A DNA stretch of 64,000 nt from JL08 sp963765555 (GTDB lineage Bacteria > Pseudomonadota > Alphaproteobacteria > Rhodobacterales > Rhodobacteraceae), in the NCBI GenBank assembly GCA_963765555.1, contig CAVXWX010000005.1, forward strand, positions 62,001 through 126,000, written 5' to 3'. Both the position numbers and the translations under genes were made by a program. Position 1 is the first letter of the stretch. Every line of letters begins with the position of its first letter. Shown one piece after another: positions 8,446 through 16,905 of this stretch. The notes under the pieces are model-generated. The model had not been told where the DNA came from. It did no database searches and saw only the letters and a list, made by a program, of their open reading frames with translations.

Positions 8446-9582
8446 TCAAAGACGCGTCACATCATAATCGTAAATCCACCCATAGCGGGCAGACAACCGC
8501 GCACCGATCACGGCCATGGCCGTTTGCGCCAGCCAATTGACGGGCGGCGCAAAATGAAAGTTGCGCGCGTTGCCAGCCGCGGCTGCAACCACACGGGTCG
8601 CCCGCGGCTGGCGCACCGCCTGATAGCGCGCCAGAGCAGCGTCAACGGTCGCGCTCTCTGACACGCAGGCCGCCAGCGCCCACGCATCTTCCAGTGCAAG
8701 ACAGGCCCCTTGCGCCATGAACGGCAGTGTTGGATGCGCCGCATCCCCCAGCAAAGCCAGCCGATCCTTGTGCCAGACCTGCGCCACCGGATGCAGATAA
8801 AGCGCCCAAAGGTGGGTATCTTGTACCGCCGCCAGCAGCGCGGTGGTCGTGCCGCCAAAATCGGCAAAGCGGGCGCGCAGGTCATCCGGATCGCCCGCCA
8901 GCCGCCAGCCTTCTTCTGTCCAGTCCGTGCGTTCTTCAACGGCAACGATGTTCATCAAGCTGCCCCCCCGCAACGCATATGACACAACGTGCCGCCCCGG
9001 CCCCATGGTCAGAACGGCGTAGGATGGTGCGTTTTCCTGCGACCAAGGCACCACCGCACGCCATGCCACCTGTTTGGAAAACCGCGGCGCAGCATTACCG
9101 TTCAGCGCCGCGCGCAACCGGCTTTGGCCGCCATCTGCTGCGATAACCAGATCGAAACACCCGTTGTCTTCGACACGTCCCGACTGCGCGTCGACATCGG
9201 CAATGCTCTGGCCCAGTTGAAATGTGACGCCCGTGTCTTTGGCCCGCGCAACCAGCAGGTCCAGCAAATCCGCGCGGTGAAAATACCATGTCGGGCCCGC
9301 CTTGGGTGGCGGCACAAATGAAACCCTGCGGGACCGGCGATAATCGCGCAGTTCTGTACCCGACGATTGCACCGCCCCGTCAGGCGTGTTTCTGACAGCC
9401 CCCAAAGCGCGCAAGACGCACATACCGTTTGCGCTGATCTGCAATCCGGCACCCACTTCGCTCAGGGACTGGGCCTGTTCGAATACCGTGACGGTAGCAC
9501 CCTTCAGGGCAAAGGCGGTTGCGGCCGCCACACCGCCGATCCCCGCACCGATCACTGCAACTTTCATCGTGTTCGTTGTCAT
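8446..9582 (-). CDS. FAD-dependent monooxygenase (salicylate-hydroxylase-like)
   Basis: A 378-residue group A flavoprotein monooxygenase. It has the N-terminal dinucleotide-binding GAGIGGVAAATAFALKG, the second FAD/NADPH motif DLVIAADGGQSRLR, and the third motif LALLGDAAHPTLPFMAQGACLALEDA. Relatives hydroxylate aromatic acids such as salicylate or 3-hydroxybenzoate using NAD(P)H and oxygen. It may start at 9582 or at the internal ATG at 9567 (MKVAVIGAG). It is convergent with xthA and lies downstream of the dksA terminator. No ring-cleavage genes adjoin it, so the substrate cannot be inferred. Confidence 0.88.
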   Translation of the reverse strand: MTTNTMKVAVIGAGIGGVAAATAFALKGATVTVFEQAQSLSEVGAGLQISANGMCVLRALGAVRNTPDGAVQSSGTELRDYRRSRRVSFVPPPKAGPTWYFHRADLLDLLVARAKDTGVTFQLGQSIADVDAQSGRVEDNGCFDLVIAADGGQSRLRAALNGNAAPRFSKQVAWRAVVPWSQENAPSYAVLTMGPGRHVVSYALRGGSLMNIVAVEERTDWTEEGWRLAGDPDDLRARFADFGGTTTALLAAVQDTHLWALYLHPVAQVWHKDRLALLGDAAHPTLPFMAQGACLALEDAWALAACVSESATVDAALARYQAVRQPRATRVVAAAAGNARNFHFAPPVNWLAQTAMAVIGARLSARYGWIYDYDVTRL

Positions 9583-9597
9583 AGCGTTATATTCCGC

Positions 9598-9628
9598 AAA
9601 AAAACGCCGCGGCTTTGGCCACGGCGTT
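9598..9628 (-). terminator. Intrinsic terminator of dksA
   Basis: Read on the minus strand, ACGCCGTGGC-CAAA-GCCGCGGCGT forms a ten-pair stem with one G-U pair and is followed directly by seven T residues. It lies 25 bases past the dksA stop and before the monooxygenase start, so it separates the two genes. Confidence 0.85.
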
Positions 9629-9652
9629 CTAAACCTTCGCGATCACGCCGGA

Positions 9653-10075
9653 TCAATCGTCACGGTGAACTTTTTCGCGACGCTCGTGCTTTTCCTGTGC
9701 CTCAAGGCTCATTGTGGCGATGGGGCGCGCATCCAGACGTTTCAGCGAAATCGGTTCGCCCGTGACCGAGCAGTAGCCAAATTCGCCGTCTTCGATCCGG
9801 CGCAGGGCGGCATCGATTTTCGACACCAGCTTGCGCTGACGGTCGCGCGTACGCAGTTCCAGCGCGCGGTCGGTTTCCTCGGAGGCGCGATCGGTTACAT
9901 CGGGGATGTTGCGCGTGCCGTCCTGTAGCCCTTCGATGGTATCCCGGCTGCCCGCCAATAATTCTGCACGCCAGTTCAGCAGTTTGCGGCGGAAATATTC
10001 AACCTGACGTTCATTCATGAACGGCTCGTCCTCGGCCGGGGTATATTCTTCCGGCAGAATCAAATCCTGTTTCAT
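9653..10075 (-). CDS. dksA: RNA polymerase-binding transcription factor DksA
   Basis: A 140-residue DksA that binds the RNA polymerase secondary channel and, with ppGpp, adjusts initiation at stable-RNA and amino-acid promoters. The coiled coil covers about residues 10-90, and the C-terminal globular part reads GEFGYCSVTGEPISLKRLDARP then IATMSLEAQEKHERREK. The four zinc cysteines of E. coli DksA are reduced to a CxxT...TxxA pattern, the Cys-poor form known from Rhodobacter sphaeroides. The start is the ATG at 10075 (MKQDLILPEEYTP); the longer frame adds 11 unlikely residues. It has its own terminator and is divergent from the MoxR gene. Confidence 0.95.
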   Translation of the reverse strand: MKQDLILPEEYTPAEDEPFMNERQVEYFRRKLLNWRAELLAGSRDTIEGLQDGTRNIPDVTDRASEETDRALELRTRDRQRKLVSKIDAALRRIEDGEFGYCSVTGEPISLKRLDARPIATMSLEAQEKHERREKVHRDD

Positions 10076-10265
10076 TTTTGCTCCCACGGTCTTGCGAAGA
10101 CCTGTCATACTCTATCCTCAGACGGATGGCTGTGTTTGAGGGGCGTTTACCGCACCGTTCGGCAATTGTCACTACACAATCATTTCAAATTGGCACTGTG
10201 ATTGCAGCCATGAACAGCACGGGCTAAGATGCGGCAGAACAGGCATAAAAAGGCACCCAGACCCC

Positions 10266-11105
10266 ATGAAATTCCAAGGTACGGCCGAATACGTGGCCAC
10301 AGATGATTTGACGATTGCGGTGAATGCGGCAGTGACACTGGAACGGCCATTGCTGGTCAAGGGCGAACCCGGAACCGGCAAAACAGAACTGGCCCGTCAG
10401 GTGGCCAGCGCACTGGGCCTGCGCATGATCGAATGGAACATCAAATCCACCACGCGGGCGCAACAGGGCCTTTACGAATACGATGCGGTCAGCCGCTTGC
10501 GCGACAGCCAACTGGGCGACGAAAAAGTGCACGATGTGTCCAACTACATCCGCAAGGGCAAGCTGTGGCAGGCATTCGAGGCGGACGAAAAGGTCGTTCT
10601 GCTTATTGATGAGATCGACAAGGCCGACATCGAATTTCCCAATGATCTGTTGCAGGAACTCGATCAGATGGAGTTTCATGTGTATGAAACCGGCGAAACC
10701 GTGACCGCCCGCCATCGCCCCGTGGTGATCATCACATCCAACAATGAAAAAGAACTGCCCGACGCGTTTTTGCGCCGCTGCTTTTTTCACTACATCCGCT
10801 TTCCGGACGAAACGACGATGCGCAAAATCGTTGATGTGCATCATCCCGGAATCAAGGATGCCCTGCTGACCACGGCCCTGACCCAGTTTTACGAAGTGCG
10901 CGAAACCGCCGGGTTAAAGAAAAAACCCTCGACATCCGAGGTGCTCGACTGGTTGAAACTGCTTTTGGCCGAAGACCTGAGCGCCGAAGACCTGAAACGC
11001 GATGGCGCCAATGCACTGCCAAAACTGCACGGTGCTTTGCTCAAGAACGAGCAGGATGTGCATCTGTTCGAACGTCTGGCCTTTATGGCACGCGGACAGC
11101 GGTAA
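10266..11105 (+). CDS. MoxR-family AAA+ ATPase
   Basis: A 279-residue AAA+ ATPase of the MoxR group, with Walker A GEPGTGKTELA (about 33-43), Walker B VVLLIDEIDKADIEFPNDLL and sensor 1 VIITSNNEKELPDAFLRRC. MoxR ATPases act as chaperones for metal-centre or complex assembly, usually with a von Willebrand factor A partner. The likely partner is the CoxE-like VWA gene at 13222-14409, 2.1 kb downstream on the same strand. The client is not evident, although a P450 lies just beyond the VWA gene. Confidence 0.93.
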   Translation: MKFQGTAEYVATDDLTIAVNAAVTLERPLLVKGEPGTGKTELARQVASALGLRMIEWNIKSTTRAQQGLYEYDAVSRLRDSQLGDEKVHDVSNYIRKGKLWQAFEADEKVVLLIDEIDKADIEFPNDLLQELDQMEFHVYETGETVTARHRPVVIITSNNEKELPDAFLRRCFFHYIRFPDETTMRKIVDVHHPGIKDALLTTALTQFYEVRETAGLKKKPSTSEVLDWLKLLLAEDLSAEDLKRDGANALPKLHGALLKNEQDVHLFERLAFMARGQR

Positions 11106-11227
11106 AGGCCCGGTTTTCGGCAAATTTCCTGCTCTGATCTGGTCGCCTTGCGGGAACTGCGGTATTTGGGGCCTATCAGACCGACAGGCTGTAGTTACCG
11201 CAGCCGCATAAACACAGAGGTGCCACA

Positions 11228-11683
11228 ATGGCCGACACATCTTCGCTGATCATTCGCCCCTTGCAGGAAACCGATCGTGCCGAGTGGGCCGAGATGTGGA
11301 CCGGATATCTTGAGTATTACGAGACAACGCTGCCGGACGACATCTATGACAGCACATTTGCCCGCCTGCTTGGGGATGATCCGCGCGATTTTCACGGGCT
11401 TGTGGCAGAAAAAGATGGCCGCCTGCTGGGGTTGACGCATTTTCTTTATCATCGCCATGGTTGGAAGGTCGAAGACGTGTGTTACCTGCAAGATCTCTAT
11501 ACCCGCCCAGAGGCGCGCGGCACCGGGGTTGGCGGTGCATTGATCAACGCGGTCTATGACACGGCGGCACAAGCCGGCGCACCGTCAGTCTACTGGCTGA
11601 CACAGGATTTCAACGCAACCGCGCGCAGGCTTTATGACAAGATCGGCGTTCTGACCCCGTTCATCAAATACCAGCGCCCGTGA
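11228..11683 (+). CDS. GNAT-family N-acetyltransferase
   Basis: A 151-residue Gcn5-related acetyltransferase. The acetyl-CoA loop is visible in DLYTRPEARGTGVGGALINAV, with the following helix and the terminal WLTQDFNATARRLYDKIG characteristic of small-molecule or amino-acid acetylating members. Its TGA overlaps the ATG of the next gene by one base (TGATG), so the two are probably co-translated. The acceptor substrate is unknown. Confidence 0.9.
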   Translation: MADTSSLIIRPLQETDRAEWAEMWTGYLEYYETTLPDDIYDSTFARLLGDDPRDFHGLVAEKDGRLLGLTHFLYHRHGWKVEDVCYLQDLYTRPEARGTGVGGALINAVYDTAAQAGAPSVYWLTQDFNATARRLYDKIGVLTPFIKYQRP

Positions 11684-13047
11684 TGCGCCTGCTGCTGATC
11701 CCCTTGTGTCTGACGCTGGTGGCGTGCGGGTCAACCGCGCCCAAAGACATGCCCACACGCGCTCAGATCGCCGACAGCACGCTGCCGCCGATGAAAAGTT
11801 TCGGGGCCACGCAGCCGGTGCGCTCGACGCGATCCAACGGCAATATCGCCTATGATTTTCTGGACCTGTCCTTTCAACTGGAAAGCGGCCGCGAATTGCC
11901 GGTGTTCAGCCGCTTTGAAACGCCGATTTCCGTCATGGTCACCGGTGCGCCCCCCGCCAGTCTGGGGCCCGACCTGACGCGGCTGATCCGAAGGTTGCGC
12001 ACCGAGGCCGGCATCGACATATCGCAAAGCCAGACAGCCCCCGCCAACATCACGATCCAGGCCGTGACCCGCGCCGAAATCCGCCGCACCCTGCCGCAAG
12101 CCGCCTGTTTCGTGGTTCCCAACGTGTCGAGCCTTGCCGAATACCGATCCAACCGCAGATCGCAGAAAACCAATTGGGCCGCCCTGCGGTCGCGTACGAA
12201 AATGGCGATATTCCTGCCCAGCGATGCAAGCCCGCAGGAAATCCGCGATTGCATGCACGAAGAACTGGCTCAGGCTCTGGGGCCGCTGAACGATCTGTAT
12301 CGCCTGTCGGATTCTGTGTTCAACGATGACAACATCCATACCGTGCTTACCGGATTTGACATGACGATCCTGCGCGCGACCTATGCGCCCGAATTGCGCA
12401 GCGGCATGACCAAACAGCAGGTGGCCGCGCGCCTGCCTGCAATCCTTGCGCGCATCAATCCGGCGGGCAACCGCCCGGCAACCCGCCAACCCGGCCCGAC
12501 ATCGCGGGCGTGGATCAATGCGGTTCAATCTGCCCTTGGCCCCGGTTCAAGCGCAAGCACAAGACGCCGTTCCGCCGCAGAGGCATTAAAAATCGCGCAG
12601 GAACAGGGATGGCAGGACAACCGTCTGGCCTTTAGCCATTATGTATCCGGCCGTCTGATCCAAAGCGCCAACCCGCTGGCCGCCTTTGATCAGTTCATCA
12701 AAGCCGATCGCGCCTATGCAAGCCTGCCCGACACCCAATTGCACCGCGCTTATGTGGCCGCACAGATCGCCGCCTACGCGATCAGTGATGGCGAAGGCGC
12801 GATAGCCCTGCGCATCATCGACCCCTATGTCGGCACGGCATCGCAATATGAAAACGCCGCATTGCTGGCCACATTGATGCTGATGCGCGCCGAAGCACTG
12901 GACCTGACCGGCCGCACATCCGAGGCGCAGCGCGTCAGGGTGGACAGTCTGGGGTGGGCGCGATACGGGTTTGGCCCAGATTGGGCTGTACGGGGCAAAA
13001 TGCGCGAGATTGCGCAGATCAGCCCGCTTCAAAGGGATGACGGATAA
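11683..13047 (+). CDS. DUF2927 family lipoprotein
   Basis: A 454-residue secreted protein beginning with a lipoprotein signal peptide (MRLLLIPLCLTLVACGST; lipobox LVAC), so anchored at a membrane facing the periplasm. The middle matches the DUF2927 pattern, with NIAYDFLDLSFQLESGRELPV, an ordered alpha/beta domain and CMHEELAQALGPLNDLYRLSDS, a HEE-containing segment reminiscent of a metal-dependent peptidase active site. The last 150 residues are alpha-helical and TPR-like. Function is not established for the family. It is coupled to the GNAT gene upstream and precedes a 55-aa membrane protein. Confidence 0.82.
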   Translation: MRLLLIPLCLTLVACGSTAPKDMPTRAQIADSTLPPMKSFGATQPVRSTRSNGNIAYDFLDLSFQLESGRELPVFSRFETPISVMVTGAPPASLGPDLTRLIRRLRTEAGIDISQSQTAPANITIQAVTRAEIRRTLPQAACFVVPNVSSLAEYRSNRRSQKTNWAALRSRTKMAIFLPSDASPQEIRDCMHEELAQALGPLNDLYRLSDSVFNDDNIHTVLTGFDMTILRATYAPELRSGMTKQQVAARLPAILARINPAGNRPATRQPGPTSRAWINAVQSALGPGSSASTRRRSAAEALKIAQEQGWQDNRLAFSHYVSGRLIQSANPLAAFDQFIKADRAYASLPDTQLHRAYVAAQIAAYAISDGEGAIALRIIDPYVGTASQYENAALLATLMLMRAEALDLTGRTSEAQRVRVDSLGWARYGFGPDWAVRGKMREIAQISPLQRDDG

Positions 13048-13049
13048 AC

Positions 13050-13217
13050 ATGATCGTGATTGTTGCAGCACTGGCCGGGGCGATTATCGGCGGCACCACC
13101 GCCGCACGGCGCAAGGGATCGCGTCTGGATATCGCGCAATACGCGGCGTCGTTCGCCATAGCATTTGCCGTTGTCGGCATGATTGCGACAGTCATCATCC
13201 ACCGCGCGGCCGTGTAA
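13050..13217 (+). CDS. Small two-helix membrane protein, 55 aa
   Basis: A 55-residue ORF with two hydrophobic helices, MIVIVAALAGAIIGGTTAAR and a second from QYAASFAIAFAVVGMIATVI, separated by the basic linker RRKGSRLD. The ATG is two bases after the preceding TAA, with AAAGGGATGACGG as a plausible binding site, and it ends five bases before the VWA gene, so it fits the operon. Similar tiny membrane proteins are seen before CoxE-like genes in Rhodobacterales as far as I recall, but I cannot name a family. Confidence 0.65.
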   Translation: MIVIVAALAGAIIGGTTAARRKGSRLDIAQYAASFAIAFAVVGMIATVIIHRAAV

Positions 13218-13221
13218 GCCC

Positions 13222-14409
13222 ATGTTCCTGCCGTTTTTCGAAAGCCTGCGCAAAAACGGTGTTCCGGTTTCGTTGCGCGAATTCCTGAGCTTTCTGGAAG
13301 GCATGAAAGCAGGGCTGGCCACCTACGACGTCGAGGCGTTCTACTATCTGGCCCGCATTTCCATGGTCAAGGACGAACGCAACATCGATAAATTCGATCG
13401 TGCGTTTGCCGCCGCCTTTGAGGGATTGGAAAGCATTTCGCTGGATCAGGTGCTTGAGGCGGTCGACGTCCCCGGCGACTGGCTGGAAAAGCTGGCGGAA
13501 AAACACCTGAGCGATGCGGAAAAGGCCGAAATCGAAGCCCTTGGCGGGTTCGACAAGCTGATGGAAACCCTGAAAGAGCGCCTGAAAGAGCAACAGGGCC
13601 GCCATCAGGGGGGTAACAAATGGATCGGCACGGCGGGCACATCGCCCTTTGGCGCCTATGGGTACAACCCAGAAGGCGTGCGGATCGGCCAGAAGAAATC
13701 CCGCCACCAGCGCGCGACCAAGGTTTGGGACAAGCGTGAATTCAAGAACTTGGACGACACTGTTGAACTGGGTACGCGCAACATCAAGGTGGCGTTGAAA
13801 CGTCTGCGCCGCTGGGCGCGTGATGGCGCCGCCGAAGAGCTTGACCTGAACGGTACGATCCGCGCCACCGCCGAACACGGCTATCTGGACGTGAAAACAC
13901 GCCCCGAGCGGCGCAATGCGGTCAAGGTACTGCTGTTTCTGGATGTGGGCGGGTCGATGGACCCGCATATCAAGGTGGTGCAGGAACTGTTTTCAGCGGC
14001 CCGCGCCGAATTCAAGCATCTGGAAAACTTTTATTTCCACAATTGCCTGTATGAAGGGGTGTGGCGCGACAATCGTCGCCGCTGGAACGCACAGATTTCC
14101 ACTCACGAAATACTGCGCACCTACGGCCCTGATTACAAATGCATCTTTGTCGGGGATGCGTCCATGTCGCCCTATGAAATCGCCTATCCCGGCGGGGCAA
14201 ACGAACACTGGAACGCCGAGGCCGGACAAGTCTGGCTGGCGCGTGCACGTGATCAGTGGGCCTCGCATCTCTGGATCAATCCGGTGCCGGAAAAATACTG
14301 GGGCTACACCCATTCTATTGGCATGATCCAGGAAATTTTCGGCCCCGACCGCATGGTTCCCATGACGTTGCGCGGGCTGGAAGCGGGGATGAAAAGCCTG
14401 ACGCGCTAG
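13222..14409 (+). CDS. CoxE-like VWA-domain protein, MoxR partner
   Basis: A 395-residue cytosolic protein. An N-terminal CoxE-like region (FFESLRKNGVPVSLREFLSF) leads to a charged linker and a von Willebrand factor A domain whose metal-site motif reads LLFLDVGGSMDPH, with Gly where the canonical DxSxS has Ser. The terminal block WINPVPEKYWGYTHSIGMIQEIF is typical of the family. It probably works with the MoxR ATPase encoded at 10266-11105 in assembling or activating a client enzyme. The start is the ATG at 13222, four bases after the stop of the small membrane gene. Confidence 0.9.
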   Translation: MFLPFFESLRKNGVPVSLREFLSFLEGMKAGLATYDVEAFYYLARISMVKDERNIDKFDRAFAAAFEGLESISLDQVLEAVDVPGDWLEKLAEKHLSDAEKAEIEALGGFDKLMETLKERLKEQQGRHQGGNKWIGTAGTSPFGAYGYNPEGVRIGQKKSRHQRATKVWDKREFKNLDDTVELGTRNIKVALKRLRRWARDGAAEELDLNGTIRATAEHGYLDVKTRPERRNAVKVLLFLDVGGSMDPHIKVVQELFSAARAEFKHLENFYFHNCLYEGVWRDNRRRWNAQISTHEILRTYGPDYKCIFVGDASMSPYEIAYPGGANEHWNAEAGQVWLARARDQWASHLWINPVPEKYWGYTHSIGMIQEIFGPDRMVPMTLRGLEAGMKSLTR

Positions 14410-14457
14410 GTGCGCACGGCGCTTGCGGGAAAGCCTTGCGCGCTCTAGCCTGACGCT

Positions 14458-15622
14458 ATGACAGACGCGCCCGTCACACACATCGATCCTGCCGCCTTTG
14501 CCGCCGATCCCTACCCTGTGCTGGCTCGGATGCGACGCGATGCGCCGATCACATATGTACCGGAACTGCGCGCCACCCTGTTCACGCGTCGCGATGACAT
14601 CCACATTCAGGAAAAACGCATTGATGTGTTTTCCAGCCATCAGCCTGACGGCCTGATGACCCGCCTGATGGGCACCAACCTGATGCGCAAGGACGGCACG
14701 GACGCATATGGCAGAACGGCGCGCCCTGTTTCCGGCACTTAGCCCGAAAACGGTACAATCCCACTGGCTGCCACAGTTCGAAGATGCTGCAAGAACGATC
14801 CTGAATGCATTGAAATCACAGGGACAATGCGATCTTGTTTCCGACTACGCGATGCCGGTCTCTGCCGAAGCGCTCAAGGCGATCACCGGCCTGACAGAGA
14901 TGACAGCGCACGAGATGGATGGTGTGTCACAGGCCATGATCGACGGGTGTTCGAACTATGTTGGCAATCCGGACATCGAAAACGCCTGCCACGCCGCCAC
15001 GGCGCTGATTGATGCGCATATCGACAGGATGCTGGCACAGGGTGTCCCTGCGGGCGCCAGATCGGCGCTGGCCGTGCAACAGGCCGCAAACCTGCCGATG
15101 GACAGCCTGCGCGCCAATATCAAGCTGATCATTTCCGGCGGGCAGAACGAACCGCGCGATGCCATTGCCGGTACGGTGGCGGCCCTGCTGGAAAACCCCG
15201 ATCAATTGCGCAGGGTCAGGGATGGCAAAGCCAGTTATCAGGATGCGTTTCTGGAATATGCGCGCTGGATGTCGCCCATCGGCATGTCACCGCGCCGTGT
15301 GGCGCGCGATGACATCGTGAACGACATAAGCTTTGTCACAAACAGCGCTGTTTTCTTTATGTTTTCCTCCGCCGGACGGGACGAAACCCATTTTGAAAGC
15401 CCCGATTTGTTCGACCTCACCCGCGATACCCAGGCATCCATTCCTTTTGGCGCGGGCCCGCATTTTTGTGCCGGAGCCGCCGCCGCACGCGCGCTGATCA
15501 CGCAGGTGGCCCTGCCAATGGCCTTTGCCGCCCTGCCCGATCTGCACCTGACGGGGCCGGTGCGCTATCATGGCTGGGCTTTTCGCGGTCCGGTATCTGT
15601 GCCTGTCGCGTGGTCTGCGTGA
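14458..15622 (+). pseudogene. Cytochrome P450, frameshifted near residue 85
   Basis: The first frame gives the P450 N-terminus (ITYVPELRATLFTRRDDI, then GLMTRLMGTNLMRKDG), and a second frame from about 14708 continues with MAERRALFPALSPKTVQSHW, the I-helix segment LIISGGQNEPRDAIAG and the haem loop IPFGAGPHFCAGAAAARALI with its ligand Cys. The conserved His expected before MAERR is missing. Inserting CA before TATGGC, as in GACGCACATATGGCA, restores both frame and His, giving 388 residues. A two-base loss in a CACA run, by sequencing error or mutation, fits. Substrate unknown; it lies just after the MoxR/VWA genes. Confidence 0.87.
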
Positions 15623-15659
15623 CCTTGCCGAACGCGCCACAGCGCCCCATATCTATACC

Positions 15660-16355
15660 ATGATCAAGTTCACGCCCATTCTGCTGGCTATTCTGTACGG
15701 CCTTGTCATGTACCGGTTTTCGGTTTGGCGGACGGCTGGCGAATTGAACAGTAAATCCACCATTCTGGCCGATCCACACCTGAAACCGCTGACCGATAAA
15801 ATGGCGGCGGCGCTGGATCTGGACCGGATCAAGGTGTTTATCTACGAAATCGATCCCGTAAACGGGCTGGCCGCGCCGGACGGGCGCATTTTCATCACCC
15901 GCGGGTTTTACCGGAAATTCAAACAGGGTGATGTGACGGGCGAAGAGCTTGCGTCTGTCATCGCGCATGAGTTGGGGCACGTTGCCTTGGGCCATTCGCG
16001 CCGCCGGATGATCGATTTTTCGGGGCAAAACGCGCTGCGCACCGCGCTGGCCATGGTGCTGGGCCGGTTCCTGCCCGGCGTTGGCGTCTGGATCGCCAAT
16101 ATCGTGGCGTCCACACTGGCCGCGCGACTGTCACGCTCTGACGAATACGAAGCAGACGCCTATGCCGCCGCCCTGTTGACCAAGGCCGGTATCGGTGTTG
16201 GCCCGCAAAAGGAACTGTTTCGCAAACTGGAAACGCTGTCGGGCGCGCGGGCGGGTGTGACACCTGCGTGGCTGCTCAGCCATCCGAAAACACACGAACG
16301 CATCGCCGCACTTGAGGCGTTGGAGCAGAAATGGGCATCCCACCCGAACGCGTGA
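15660..16355 (+). CDS. M48-family zinc metalloprotease
   Basis: A 231-residue membrane-anchored protease with one N-terminal hydrophobic helix (MIKFTPILLAILYGLVMY) and the gluzincin motif VIAHELGHVALGHSRRR. The third zinc ligand region is in SRSDEYEADAYAAALLTKAG. The compact size resembles short M48 enzymes such as YcaL/LoiP rather than the TPR-bearing BepA type found at 48289. It starts at the ATG at 15660, shortly after the P450 stop. A role in membrane or periplasmic protein quality control is the family expectation. Confidence 0.9.
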   Translation: MIKFTPILLAILYGLVMYRFSVWRTAGELNSKSTILADPHLKPLTDKMAAALDLDRIKVFIYEIDPVNGLAAPDGRIFITRGFYRKFKQGDVTGEELASVIAHELGHVALGHSRRRMIDFSGQNALRTALAMVLGRFLPGVGVWIANIVASTLAARLSRSDEYEADAYAAALLTKAGIGVGPQKELFRKLETLSGARAGVTPAWLLSHPKTHERIAALEALEQKWASHPNA

Positions 16356-16362
16356 TACAGCC

Positions 16363-16905
16363 CTAGCCTGACACTGCCTTGGCCAAACGCGGCAGGCGCG
16401 CCTTTTTCAACAGGGATCGCATCGTCCAAACCTGCCCCGACATGGCATTGGCCTGCGCCAGCACCTGCTGCGCCACCTGGTCCAATACGTCGGGATGATC
16501 CAGCCAAAGCTGATACAGAAATCCGTCCGGCTCGACCCGATCAAGCCCTTCTTCGGCCAATATGTTGCGTGGAAAATCTTTTCTATTCAGGGTCATAATG
16601 GCGTCTGCTGATCCAGATATCGCGGCTGCCAACACATGGATATCATGGCCGTCCGGCAAATATAGCCGCGCCTCGAGCGATGGCGGCCATGTCACTTCGG
16701 CTTTGGGCCATGCGAGTCTGGTTAACGTAATCTCGCCCTGCGCCTGAGCCACGCCATCAGGGCCCAGTTTCGCGGCGGCGCGCACCCATTCTTCCAATAT
16801 GCGTGCGGACCACAACGGCGTGAACAGGCCCGCCTGCGCGGCCCCCAGCACCACTTCGCGCAGAACTGTCGGATACAAAACGCATGTATCGATCAGAACC
16901 TTCAC
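16363..16905 (-). CDS. PIN-domain ribonuclease-like protein
   Basis: A 180-residue PIN-domain protein beginning at GTG 16905 (VKVLIDTCVLYPTVLREVVL) with the acidic residues expected of the nuclease: the first Asp in LIDTCV, Glu in ILEEWVRAA, and the late pair in LPDGHDIHVLAAAI plus DAIMTLNRKDF. Its GTG overlaps the TGA of the RlmI-like gene by four bases (GTGA), so it is translated with it. No antitoxin gene adjoins, unlike VapBC pairs. A housekeeping RNA-processing role beside a 23S methyltransferase is possible but unproven. Confidence 0.8.
   Translation of the reverse strand: MKVLIDTCVLYPTVLREVVLGAAQAGLFTPLWSARILEEWVRAAAKLGPDGVAQAQGEITLTRLAWPKAEVTWPPSLEARLYLPDGHDIHVLAAAISGSADAIMTLNRKDFPRNILAEEGLDRVEPDGFLYQLWLDHPDVLDQVAQQVLAQANAMSGQVWTMRSLLKKARLPRLAKAVSG

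Noticed and set aside
8428..8458. GACGCGT/ACGCGTC inverted repeat between xthA and the monooxygenase
   Set aside because: Both arms are the coding ends of the two convergent genes, with no T run; insufficient as a terminator.
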